Source: Argopecten irradians (taxonomy: Eukaryota > Mollusca > Bivalvia > Pectinida > Pectinidae). Taken from it: 64,000 bases of DNA. Shown here in pieces: positions 21,401 through 31,659 of the stretch. A program made the position numbers and the translations under genes. Each line of letters opens with the position of its first letter. The stretch's first letter is position 1. The stretch lies in NCBI RefSeq assembly GCF_041381155.1, contig NC_091137.1, positions 21,125,655 through 21,189,654 of the forward strand. Direction: 5' to 3'. The notes under the pieces were generated by a model. The model was given only the letters and a program-made list of their open reading frames with translations. It was not told the DNA's origin and did not search any database.

Positions 21401-24190
21401 GTGACAGGTACAAAGGCAATTACCTATATAGTGGTATGGAGCAATGTGTGTGGAATTAACGAAGTTATTGTCTACATAGTCTTACATTGTCTAAATAGTG
21501 CTGTATTGTATAGAGCCACAATGTCTACATAGTGCTATATTGTATATATAACAAGTTAGGGCAACGAAGAAATTCTAACAGTGTGGACAAAATATTGTCG
21601 AATTTTCGAGGCGATCTATCCCTTTGTCTAGACACAAAGCGAATAAAATAGAATTACGTATCAGGACGGTCACGAATGATACAGATACGCTACAGGGACA
21701 TAAGCGATACGTATTGTCTGGATTATCCTTTCAGTCAGTCGCTATAATTGGTTGCGATCGGCGAAGGCTTATGTAGTTTATCTTATGAAAGAGATGGGGC
21801 GTGCTAGTAACAAACATATTGTCTACTACCATTGAGAAGGGATGTATGCAAAATATTTTTGTAGCAATCACAGTACCATCCTCGATACTCCAGGGGTTAC
21901 TTTTACTGACGTTACATTCACCCCTGGACTATCTGATAATGAAAGTAGGGGCAGCAGGTAATTAAGTCGTTTGGTGGACATCAATAGAGCCGTATAACGG
22001 TACGCTGTGGTTGACTGTGTGGCTTTGAAGTTGGGCGTCACTTTCTCTATAGTCTTCAAAGGAAATCTGTGCAGGCATATGATTGGTTCAGATTTGTTCT
22101 CCTGACCCTCCTTCAGTTTAACTATGAGATAGTCCAGGGGTGAACATAACGTCAGTGATAGTAAACCCTGGAGTATCGAGGATTTCAAAGTTCTAGCGTA
22201 CAGGGATAATGGAATTTTGACAGTATAAAACTACTGCCTATTTTACTTTACTACCAAACACGCGGACTGAGAGTGTGTCAGGTATTAGGTTTTTGTCAAA
22301 GTAATGGTAATGATCCACAATAAACTTACTTATATTTAAATGCTACATTAACATTTGGAGATTTTGTGAAAAATGCTTCGGCTATATTCATTTGTAATTT
22401 TAGTACATCCAGTAAGTTCGTTGTGTACAGTACCATAATTGTGTACAGTACCACATTATGGCAATGCGCTTGTTTCGTCCAATGCTTAACAATTACTATA
22501 GAGCTACCCTTTAAAATTAAATGAAACGAAAACATGAACATTATTGATTTTGCTAGCACTTTGCGAAGATTTAGAAGAAACTTTCTATTATCGTAGGTCT
22601 TGTAAATAATATTCCGCTGTAGAGGGAATTCTTCAAAAGAGCGTTGTCATACTGTAATAAGTCTCAATAATTTATGACGGTCTTTTAAATAATTAAATTA
22701 ATTTACTTACATCCATGATAAACATTTGAATTTCACCTGTTTATAGTCCGATGTACATTCAGGTTGTATCTGCGTATAATTGCGCAGTAATTCTGTACGT
22801 CGGAACGTGATACGATTTTTTGTGTGTATGTCATTTCATAAATAGCTCAGTGAATAAACAGGTTTACTGGCGGATGTATGAACGAGAGATACTATATTCA
22901 ATTCAACCTACCTGTTTGTGTATTATTCTCCGCTTCTCTCAAGCCAGACCGACTGTCCTAGAATGACAAAATGTAGGTAGATTGCCTATATTGGTATTAT
23001 GATAAAGCAGGCTTTAAAAACTTCGCATGCAACTTGTGATATGTTTATGGTCGATAAATGACATTAATTGTCACTCATTAATTAGTGTCTATATTCCATG
23101 TCTACGGGACACATGAAATCATGTGTTTACCATATGAATCGACATTATTCTGTTTTGGAAATTAAAAGCGATATACATATTCTTATCAGCTTAAGCTTAT
23201 TCCTGACATTACATAATATCTATCTGTGTTAATATTTGCTAAAATGGTTAAACTCTCATTTGCATCATGAGGTGTTACCGCGATATTCATAATTTCAACA
23301 ATGTGTACCCGTGTTCTGTCAGATGATCTACGTGATATAAAATCCCTAGTTTCCCTGTATGGGGTAATGTCAGGGGTCCCGGAACCCTGCCCATGTTCCA
23401 CAGGTGTTTTTGGCGGCCCCACGCCAATGTATGGATTCTCCTCTGGTGTTGACGGAGATATTTGACCTAGATTTAATTTCAAAGAAACATGATAAGACAA
23501 TAGCTATACATGCATATCATATTGTATTGTGAGCATGCTATTCTCTTATTTCATCATGAACATTTTGGAGTTCTTTTTCCTACATATTATTTAAAACAAA
23601 TAAATATATTCTGTATCACATTGTTTCAACACCCCCAATTAGTTTTAAAGGGTCCCAAGGAGATGAAGAAGATAAAAAAGTTACTCACTTTTTGGATGGT
23701 ACAGGTAATCGTAGGGGTTGGGTCGGCATGGGTCAGGGGGGCGTCGTGGTACACTTCCATAGTGATACGGGGGGTCTGGAATACTGTTATTTATGGTTAT
23801 ATTGCCTATGTGGATAACACTACCACTAGAATCGGAATTCTTTTCCTTAATATCATTTGTCAACTGTCTTAAAATATCGCCAATGCCAACGTTCTCCTGG
23901 TTTTCAGGTTTCTGGACCTTGACATATGTTGGTTCGTCACGTCGGAGTTGAGCATTGTGAATGGAATCATATGGGGATGCATTCATGTCAATTTGTACTG
24001 CATTGTATTCCATGCCTCGTAATGAGGGTTCTGAAGGATATTGGTGCGTATACAACGGCGGGGGTGGTGTTTCTGAGGTTTCCCGAGGAAAAGGTGCCTT
24101 CACATAGGTATCCTCCCTAACATTGGTTTGACTGTGTAAAGGTACCCCACTATCGAGTGACAGATCAAGCGATCGCCTTTCCTCCTCCAT
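14122..24190 (-). CDS. Tyrosine-rich adaptor with C-terminal degenerate SH2 domain and RHIM-like motif
   Basis: Eight exons join in phase on the minus strand: 24190-23689, 23466-23213, 22957-22912, 21042-20987, 20651-20219, 15271-15093, 14673-14530 and 14241-14122. They give 577 residues and a TAA stop. Residues about 462-555 read as an SH2 domain: GFFSVHDERAIDEAKSILE, then DGNWLVSS, TYCLHVRIHDRTYSFPI and SFACLCKLIKCYSKK. The FLVR block is WLVS, so the phosphate-binding Arg is Ser497. The N-terminal half is disordered-looking, proline-rich and full of tyrosines (TYVKAP Y29, TYVKVQ Y89, NPYDYLY 159-165), with NPIYM later at Y408. Residues 126-133 read IHIGNITI, like a RHIM core. The layout recalls SLP-76/BLNK adaptors, but orthology is not shown. 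A 3' splice site at 24198 just before ATG implies a 5' non-coding exon. Two donors are GTAATG. The SH2 call is firm; the function is inferred. Confidence 0.8.
15290..18285. repeat. 51-bp minisatellite, ~57 copies, in intron 5 of the SH2-adaptor gene
   Basis: The unit reads GTACAACAGTAGGACTAGAG, TGTAATATGGACAAAGTGAT, ATAAACGTGAG on the plus strand. Variants are mainly ATAG/ATGG, gatAtaa/gatGtaa and GAG/GAT. Edge copies after 18175 are degenerate. Because 51 = 3 x 17 and the unit lacks stops in several frames, it creates long ORFs on the minus strand (up to 742 codons, 17-residue repeat SILHSSPTVVPHVYITL). Several frames are open at once, so these are judged by-products of repeat length and not genes. 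Confidence 0.97.
18361..18404. repeat. (GAT)14 microsatellite
   Basis: Fourteen uninterrupted GAT units are followed by a degenerate GATGAT/ATCATC tract to about 18455. It lies just beyond the 51-bp array in the same intron. Confidence 0.97.
21131..21283. repeat. Interrupted GT/GTGA-rich tract
   Basis: Imperfect GTGTGA, GTGAGT and TGTGTG runs in intron 3 of the SH2-adaptor gene (21043-22911). Confidence 0.85.
21878..22183. mobile_element. 306-bp MITE with ~58-bp terminal inverted repeats
   Basis: The left arm starts ATCCTCGATACTCCAGGGGT and continues through TTCACCCCTGGACTATCT. The right arm is its reverse complement, ending CCTGGAGTATCGAGGAT at 22183. About 50 of 58 arm positions match. 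There is no transposase; the 106-codon minus ORF across it is not coding evidence. It sits in intron 3 of the SH2-adaptor gene. Confidence 0.85.
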
Positions 24191-24299
24191 TGTTGCTCTG
24201 CAAAAGGGAAAATTTAAGGATGTACCCTTAGTAGGCTTCAGCCACGTTCAGGTCTCATTTTCATCTAGTGTGAAATGATTTTGTGACATTTTATTTAGT

Positions 24300-24390
24300 T
24301 AGTTTAACGTGTTATTAACAGCCAGGGTCATTTAAGGACTAGCCAGGTTTGTTGGTGAAGGAAAGCCGGGGCATTAAAAACAATTAAACT
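24300..24390 (-). repeat. SINE 3' fragment
   Basis: The plus strand reads GTGTTATTAACAGCCAGGGT, 'catttaaggactagccaggt', 'ttgttggtgaaggaaagccg'. This is the tail half of the tRNA-headed SINE also seen at 970 and 59690. The tRNA-like head is missing. Confidence 0.65.
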
Positions 24391-27380
24391 TCACAATTTT
24401 GATATGTTTTTATTCTTGAAAACGGAATGCTATATATGGCACAACGGTTAAACAATACATATATCATAGAACATGTTTAGGATTTGTATTTATTATGAGG
24501 CAGATTTAATTTTTCATGTACATCAAATTTAAAAAAAAATGACAAATAAATATTGAACTTTGGGAAAATTCAGGGGTATGTGAGACTAATTTTGCTTTAA
24601 AATCTAACAAAAGATCTTAGACCTATACAGTTTGTAGAATGGTTTCTTTGCTTGAAAATTTCTATATTAAGTGTTAGTACGTGTTGTATTGCAATTCTGG
24701 AGAGCTGGACTTATTTAATATTAGTAGCGGCTCCATTCCAGTATGATCAAATGTACCTACATTCTACCACAAGCCCTACCAATGTATGTGTTCACAACAT
24801 GTTTCATGTAGTTAGGTTTCTACTGAAAAGAAATAGTAGTAGTTGGTAGTTATAAAATAGAATAAATGTATTTAAATTTCCTAAAATGGAAAGCATTATG
24901 ATTATAAACAAATGCCTTGATTCGAAAACGCACCTAACATAATACTCGTAAAACTGCCTTTACTGCCAAGTACTTGTAGTACACATATTTTACTTTATGC
25001 TAACCTGTTCAAGATTTCTTGTGTATTAAAATTTGACGGTTTAGAATATGTGTTTTTCTGAAATGTTTATTGAAATAATATGTCTATGTAATATCACTAG
25101 GTGGCAAGTACACCATGCTTGTCAATGTTTTGAACATTTTTTTTCTATAAATATTAATGAAATAAGTTCAGCTATTTTATACATAATCAGTTTACAGCTT
25201 TAAAACATGACACATTAATGTAATTTTTTTCGCAGATATTGTTTTTTCTTTCTTGTAAATAATTGCAAATCCCTTTATCAAAGGCTGCCATTTTGACAAG
25301 TTAAACCAAACTTAATCCAAGGCTATTTACCAGTTGAGATAAATCAAAGTAAATATATGAATATTTTGTGTTTTGTTAAATAATATCAGATATAAAATAA
25401 AAATCGTCAGGAATTGTTTATTCCTTAACAACTCGAAATAACAATTACACATTTATGGTTCTATTTCTCTCTTACACACATGGTATATATTCCAAAACGA
25501 ATAAGAGATTATCAACTGGTCATTTAGGGCCAAACTTAAGACTAAGACAGCAATCACAAACTTACAGTAAGTTTTGCAAGCAACACACATCCCCTGCTAT
25601 CAATTAGATTGCTTAAGTTATGCTATAAACATATGAAGTTTGAACAAAGCCCGTTGACGTGTTCTCAAGTTATCGTCCGAAAACTTGTGAAACAATTTAT
25701 TTTTAGTAACAGAAACATTTGTAATTGACCTTTTGCCCCCAAATTTAATCCAAGCTGTATTTTCTCATATGCTACCATAGGGTGAAGTTTGATATGTTAA
25801 AGATGACCTACTTAGATAATTGTATCATTTCACACATCAGGGCTTAATATGTCAATAACACGAACAAAAATTAGCTAGATTTCAATTTCAGAAATATTTT
25901 ATTAACAATACAAATATAAAGAAAATTACAAGGTATTGTTAAAAGAATTAGACAACAGGCGCAATGCCTATATCAGTCTTCTTCTATTACTTCCGGTTAG
26001 GCTTGGTAGAAATATATTATGTATCAATTGATTATTTCTACAGAAATAATATATCATAACATGTAAAGTACATCTAATTTATTATGGATTAAGGAGTATT
26101 ATATTTTCATCATAAAATTAAATAGAATAGGTATTATAATTTTAGAGATAACTACTATTCAAAATTACTTAGAAAAAAGAAAACAAAAATATTATTTGAT
26201 AAAGTGTAGACACAACATATTTCCACCAAGTCTAAAATGAAAAGTTATATGTAATTTATATATATAATAAACAGTAACACACTCACACACATTCATTCGC
26301 ACTTTCAAACTAGAATGTTTTAAGGTGTATTTAACATAACAAACTTGCCTTGCTATAATAGTAGGTAATAAGTAGATTGAAGTAAACGTATTACTACTAA
26401 AGACAGTATTACATATAATGTCTTATTTGTACATAGAAAAGCGTTTAGAGGATTTAATATATAAGTTAACATGATATAGAATGGAATTATTTAAATGGCC
26501 AGGAGCATTAAGGATGCCACACACAAAGCAATGGAGATTTATATAACCTAGCAAATTGTATATAGATAGAACATGGATTAGCTAGATACAGAAAAAAATG
26601 TTGGCGTAGTGATGATTTAAGTAAAAACAATTTAAGTTAAAAAATGGTAAAGCTATGGTAAAGCTTTTATATAATTAAAGCGAAAAAAATACACATTTTC
26701 AAAATGGGCGCCAAATGGGCCATTTTTAAAATCTTCATCTAAAAAATCTAATAGGAATAAAAATGACTGGGGATCCAGAGAAAAATGTATTTTGGTTTTA
26801 GTAGACATTCGAAATAATCGGATACGAAGTGTTTATATTAAAGTGTTTTGGGATTTTCTTGTTTGCAAATTTTGAAAGACTGACAGAGAATTGGAAGAAA
26901 TGACAGTTTTTTTTTTTTTTTTTTTTTTAAATAGGGTTCTTCGATGTGACCAAGAGCACATGTTTCCGCGCAGAAAGTAATGCACCATCTGACTGTACAG
27001 CATTCTGCTTCAACTATCTCGCCATCTTTTCAAAAGTACCCTCAAAATAAAATTATATATTCTAAACTTTTACAGACAACTTTATGAAAACAATGCATTT
27101 ATCAACATCATACATACCATTCAATACCTTATTGGTGGGTCGAATTGGTTTTACGTCCATCTAAAGGTCTATACACAACATGGAAATAGTTATCACGAAG
27201 TACATTTTCAAACATTAAAAATCAAAACACAAAAGAGTTCCTACTCACATTATCAGCCTATATATATATATATATATATAAACAACGAACGAATGTGAGA
27301 ATAGAAATCGGCTATTTTCATATTCGTTATCTTGCGATTTTATCAGACCAATATCGAAAATGAGAAACAGAAGTATGACT
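24391..27380. other. Gene-poor stretch upstream of the SH2-adaptor start codon
   Basis: AT-rich, with a T22-24 homopolymer near 26910-26930 and a (TA)10 run near 27262-27281. No coding exon was found. It is probably the first intron of the SH2-adaptor gene if the non-coding exon lies near 27383 (GTAAGTC donor on the minus strand at 27382-27376). Confidence 0.35.
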
Positions 27381-27424
27381 TACCATAATCTCAAGTAGAA
27401 TGCTGTGACTGTGTGTACTGTGGT

Positions 27425-27690
27425 GTAGACAGTTATGCTGTAACTGTACTGGTGCTGTACTGTAACCGTACTGGTGCTGTACTGTAACTGTACTGGTGCT
27501 GTACTGTAACCGTACTGGTGCTGTACTGTAACCGTACTGGTGCTGTACTGTAACCGTACTGGTGCTGTACTGTAACAGTATTGGTGCTGTACTGTAACCG
27601 TACTGGTGCTGTACTGTAACCGTACTGGTGCTGTACTGTAACCGTACTGGTGCTGCACTGTAACCGTACTGGTGCTAACTGTAACCCTAC
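27425..27690. repeat. 22-bp minisatellite, ~12 copies
   Basis: The unit is ACTGTAACCGTACTGGTGCTGT, with occasional changes (aactg, acagta). On the minus strand it gives a 92-codon ORF with a QHQYGYSTAPVRLQYSTSTV-type repeat, most likely only a periodicity effect. A consensus minus-strand donor (GTAAGTC) lies just beyond its left edge. Confidence 0.93.
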
Positions 27691-28989
27691 TGGTGCTGAA
27701 ACATTACACGGTTTCGGTTCCTGTTACATCATCATACTGTCGCAAATTGGTTAAGAGTTCCTCTGACACTACTGTATCAAGTTGCTGCTAAGCTGTTACA
27801 GTGCTTGTTATGTAAACTCATGCCATTTCTTGGATAAACATAAATCATTTTCAAAATTAACTTCCTGGTCTATCACTGTGACGTAGCTACAATGTGGAAA
27901 GCGCCCACCCGGTAACCCGCATGCATATGGGGATTTTTTAAAGTCTAAAAATAGATTTTTGGCTGAACTGCGCAGTTGTGTTAGACTACATTGTAAGCCA
28001 AGTCGCTAGTGCAGTCTACTGTTGTAATCTTTTTATGAGAAAATAACTATGTTATGTTTTATAAGCTCCAAAGCGTAGACCGATAATTTTAAACAAGCTT
28101 TCATTTGATCGCTGTAGATTGTCCAAATTTTACTCAACAAATTATGCAAATTCAATAATTTTCCATATCTAAACATAGTATAATCGATATCAGACAATAA
28201 GGTTTTCCACTTGGAAGCAAAAATGTTGATAAACACACTATGTATCGCTGTCTACATGATAAGCTTAACTTCAGGAGCAAAATGTTTACCTTTGTAGCCA
28301 GTCTTGTGAACCCAAATCAACATAGTACTTGTAATGAGTAACAATTAATAAAAATTCTTTTTCGATGTATTTATCGAGATTACACGGATCAGAAACATTA
28401 CGGTGAATGGTTTATCAATAGATATAAAGGCTATGAATTTTGATTTAACAAGTAAATGATGAATATATCTAAAATTAATGTGAAAGTGGTGAAAGGTGTG
28501 AGAGTCCTTCTGTGAAAGAAACTTTGCTTTATATATGTCTATCGATTTAAAAAAAAAATATGCGAACAAACAGAAAAAAGAAATTTTGTTTTCAACCAAA
28601 ATCAGCTTCACGTGAAAGATATGGAATTCTCATAATTAAATTATATCCTTTAATATAAGTCGAAAATATGAAGTCCTGCTAGTTGCATACACGCACACAA
28701 AATCATCACATCTTATCAGTCATTTGAATCATGTGTGTCTAGCCGTTTCATGCAAAGTTGGAATTAACACTTAAATTAAATGGCCGAGGAGAAAATATCA
28801 CAACATTTTGATATCTGTTTCAGGAAGCGATCATTTCAGTAAGATGAATTATTAAACAGATACTTGCTCCTAGACTATACCAGATAATTGTCAGTTACAA
28901 TGTCGTAATAGTAGTGGCACTCAGTGATGATTGCTTGAGCAGGTCAATCGCAATGTGAAATTTTGATGGGATGATGGGCATCATGTTTG

Positions 28990-30010
28990 TCTTATAAGGT
29001 TTAACGTCCAATTAACAGCCATGGTCATTTAAGGACGGGCTCCCATGTATGCAGTGTGTGGATGTCTGTATGTTTTGGGAGGCTGCGGTATATTTGTGCT
29101 TTTGTGTGGTGTGATGTTTTGGGAGGCTGTGGTATATTTGTGTGTGTGTGTCTGTAGTGCTGTGTTGTGTGTGTGTGTGAATAGTTTTGGGAGGCTGTGG
29201 TGTTATATTTGTTTTGCTGATTGTGTGTATGAATGTCTGTATGTTTTGGAAGGCTGTGGTATATTTGTGTTGTGTGTATGTGAATGTCTGTATGTTTTGG
29301 GAGGCTGCGGTATATTTGTGCTGTTTGATGTATGTATTTGTGGAATGTTGTTGTTTTGGGAGGCTGCGGTATATTTGTGTGTGTGTGTATGACTGTTGTT
29401 TTGAAGGCTGCGGTTATTTGTGTTGTGTGTGTGAATGTCTGTATTTTTGGGAGGCTGGTATATTTGTGTGTGTGTGTGTGTGTGTGTGTGAATGTCTGTA
29501 TGTTTTGGGAGGCTGCGGTATATTTGTGTTGTGTGTGTGTGAATGTCTGTATGTTTTGGGAGGCTGTGGTATATTTGTGTTGTGTGTGTATGTCTGTATA
29601 TTTTGGGAGGCTGCGGTATATTTGTGTTGTGTGTGGATGTCTGTATGTTTTGGAAGGCTGTGGTATATTTGTGTTGTGTGTGGATGTCTGTATGTTTTGG
29701 GAGGCTGCGGTATATGTTTTGGGAGGCTGCGGTATATTTGTGTTGTATGTGGATGTCTGTATATTTTGGGAGGCTGCGGTATATTTGTGTTGTGTGTGGA
29801 TGTCTGTATGTTTTGGGAGGCTGCGGTATATTTGTGTTGTGTGTGAATGTATATTTTGGGAGGCTGCGGTATATTTGTGTTGTGTGTGAATGCATGTTTT
29901 GGGAGGCTGCGGTATATTTGTGTTGTGTTGCCTTGTAATAGTGGAACTCTTGTTCTAATGTTATCTCACTGAAACTTGCCGACGAAGACACTGATCAAGC
30001 ACATCTACCC
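28990..30010 (-). repeat. Dispersed repeat family A with internal ~48-bp tandem expansion
   Basis: The flanks 'gtttaacgtccaattaacag' through 'gctcccatgtatgcagtg' on the left, and 'ttgtgttgccttgtaatagt' with 'ggaactcttg' on the right, match the reverse complements of single-unit copies at 48285-48725 and 49270-49800. Between them, 29045-29930 holds about 17-20 tandem copies of a unit built on TGTCTGTATGTTTTGGGAGG and CTGCGGTATATTTGTGTTG, with GT-tract length variation. ORFs of 219 and 262 codons across it are repeat by-products. Confidence 0.88.
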
Positions 30011-30019
30011 GGTCACTTA

Positions 30020-31480
30020 GTGACAAATAAAATTTGTATTTTTGATTCTTTTATCTCCACCAAACCTTTGTACATTGAAAAAAATAGTATCGCGTTTTGG
30101 GGAGGACTTCAATTATGATAATATAGTCATATTTACACTGATGAAGTGTCGGGGATATTCAAATTATACATTGGTATGTGTATATATCCAAATGAGTTGT
30201 TTCTGGTCATTGCATATTGCCAATCCCAACTGTGTTCTCGCGTGAACGTTTTCGTGTCAAACTCAAATGAATAAGAACAACAGGTCAATATAGTTAGGAG
30301 AATGTTTTATCCATTTTTAGCATCAGTATCATCTGGCAAATACACTTAAATAGAAAGTGGAAGATGAACTGTTAGATATCATTTTCCCATAGTACAAAGT
30401 ACAACAAAACACTAAAACCATATAGTGGCTAAGTGTATGGTAAACTAATGGACAAGCATTTGGTACATCATGTCAAATACCATTACTTTAAATAAAATAA
30501 TGGAAAAGATTTTATTCTTCAGTTATTTAGAATGGTGCTGGATTTGTCTACTGCAATTTAACCCTGATAATAATGTGGAGATGCTCTCAGTCTTCAGTAC
30601 CAATTACAAAACGCAACAAAACAAACAACAACTTCAGAAGCACACATCAGCTTGATGTTCCTCTCATGGGTGACTAGTGAGTCCTAGCAGGGAAAAACTA
30701 CTGCAAAGTGGATATCATACCACTGATGAGTTGAGTTCGAGAATGGCGAAACAGTTTATGATGTTTCTGACATCTATGTTCTAGAAGAACTAAGCAATTG
30801 TTCAGTTTGATTTTACTTTGTACTATTCATTTAAAAGTGTGCCAAATTATACCTGTTTCTGTATATTTGCCTCTGTAATATATTTATAACCCGATGTTAA
30901 TTGTAAGAACCTAGCTCTCCAGTCTCCCTGGGTATATTATTCAGCATAACCAGAAAAGTGCAAGGAGTTGTATCTCACAATCCAGTTTTAATTTCCTTTA
31001 GATTTTCAAATATCCCGTTGAAAGCTGCAGTAGATCGTCTGTATCTAGTTATACTAAGATTAATCAATGATAAGCTGAGCTACAAAACTTTTAGGTATCG
31101 TAAAGATACGTGTGTTATCACCTCTCTCTCCAACAAATCTACACTCTAATGATTTGTTAGTTTCACTCGAGTGAAGAAACCAGAATCAATAAAAAAATAT
31201 TCATTTTAATGAAAGTATTTAAATGATTTGTTGCTGTCTTTATGAAGCAACATGATAACTACAGAAGATGATTTAAGTGTTTATGGGTACGATCGTACCT
31301 GTGGCATTTTAATATATCTGTGTTTCTCAGTAGGTGTTCATTACTGTCAGAAAGGTTAGGTGAACTATGGACACAGAGAAAAGCTATCAGAATTCTTAAC
31401 GTAACATATTCATTACTGGCCTGGCGTGTGAGAGGCTGGAGAGGATAACGCGCTGTAATTGAGGAAATAGATAGCGGTCC
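30020..31480. other. Stretch without a recognisable gene upstream of the achatin gene
   Basis: AT-rich, with only short ORFs and no repeat family recognised. It is probably the distal upstream region of the neuropeptide gene. Confidence 0.4.
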
Positions 31481-31555
31481 TATATAGATAATCTTCTAAT
31501 CCCAAAATCTCCTTGGACAAGTGGCATTTGTGGGAGGTTCAAAGAATAAGATCCG

Positions 31556-31563
31556 TATATAAT
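31556..31563 (+). promoter_or_regulatory. Possible TATA box of the achatin gene
   Basis: TATATAAT lies 97 bp before the proposed start codon at 31660. A start of transcription about 30 bp downstream would leave a 5' leader of about 70 nt. This is inference from position only. Confidence 0.35.
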
Positions 31564-31659
31564 CCGGAATTCCGTTACTAGTTTAGTAAAGCATGACCGT
31601 AAATTGGAACAACCATTTCAGAGGACGATATCACAAGGAAGACATTATACAAAACAACC

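Noticed and set aside
27380-27658. 92-codon ORF of QHQYGYSTAPV-type repeats
   Set aside because: Created by the 22-bp repeat. No start context or partner exon.
29187-29991. 219-, 185- and 262-codon ORFs rich in Cys/Val or His/Thr
   Set aside because: They lie on both strands of the GT-rich 48-bp array and shift frame with GT length, so they are periodicity effects.
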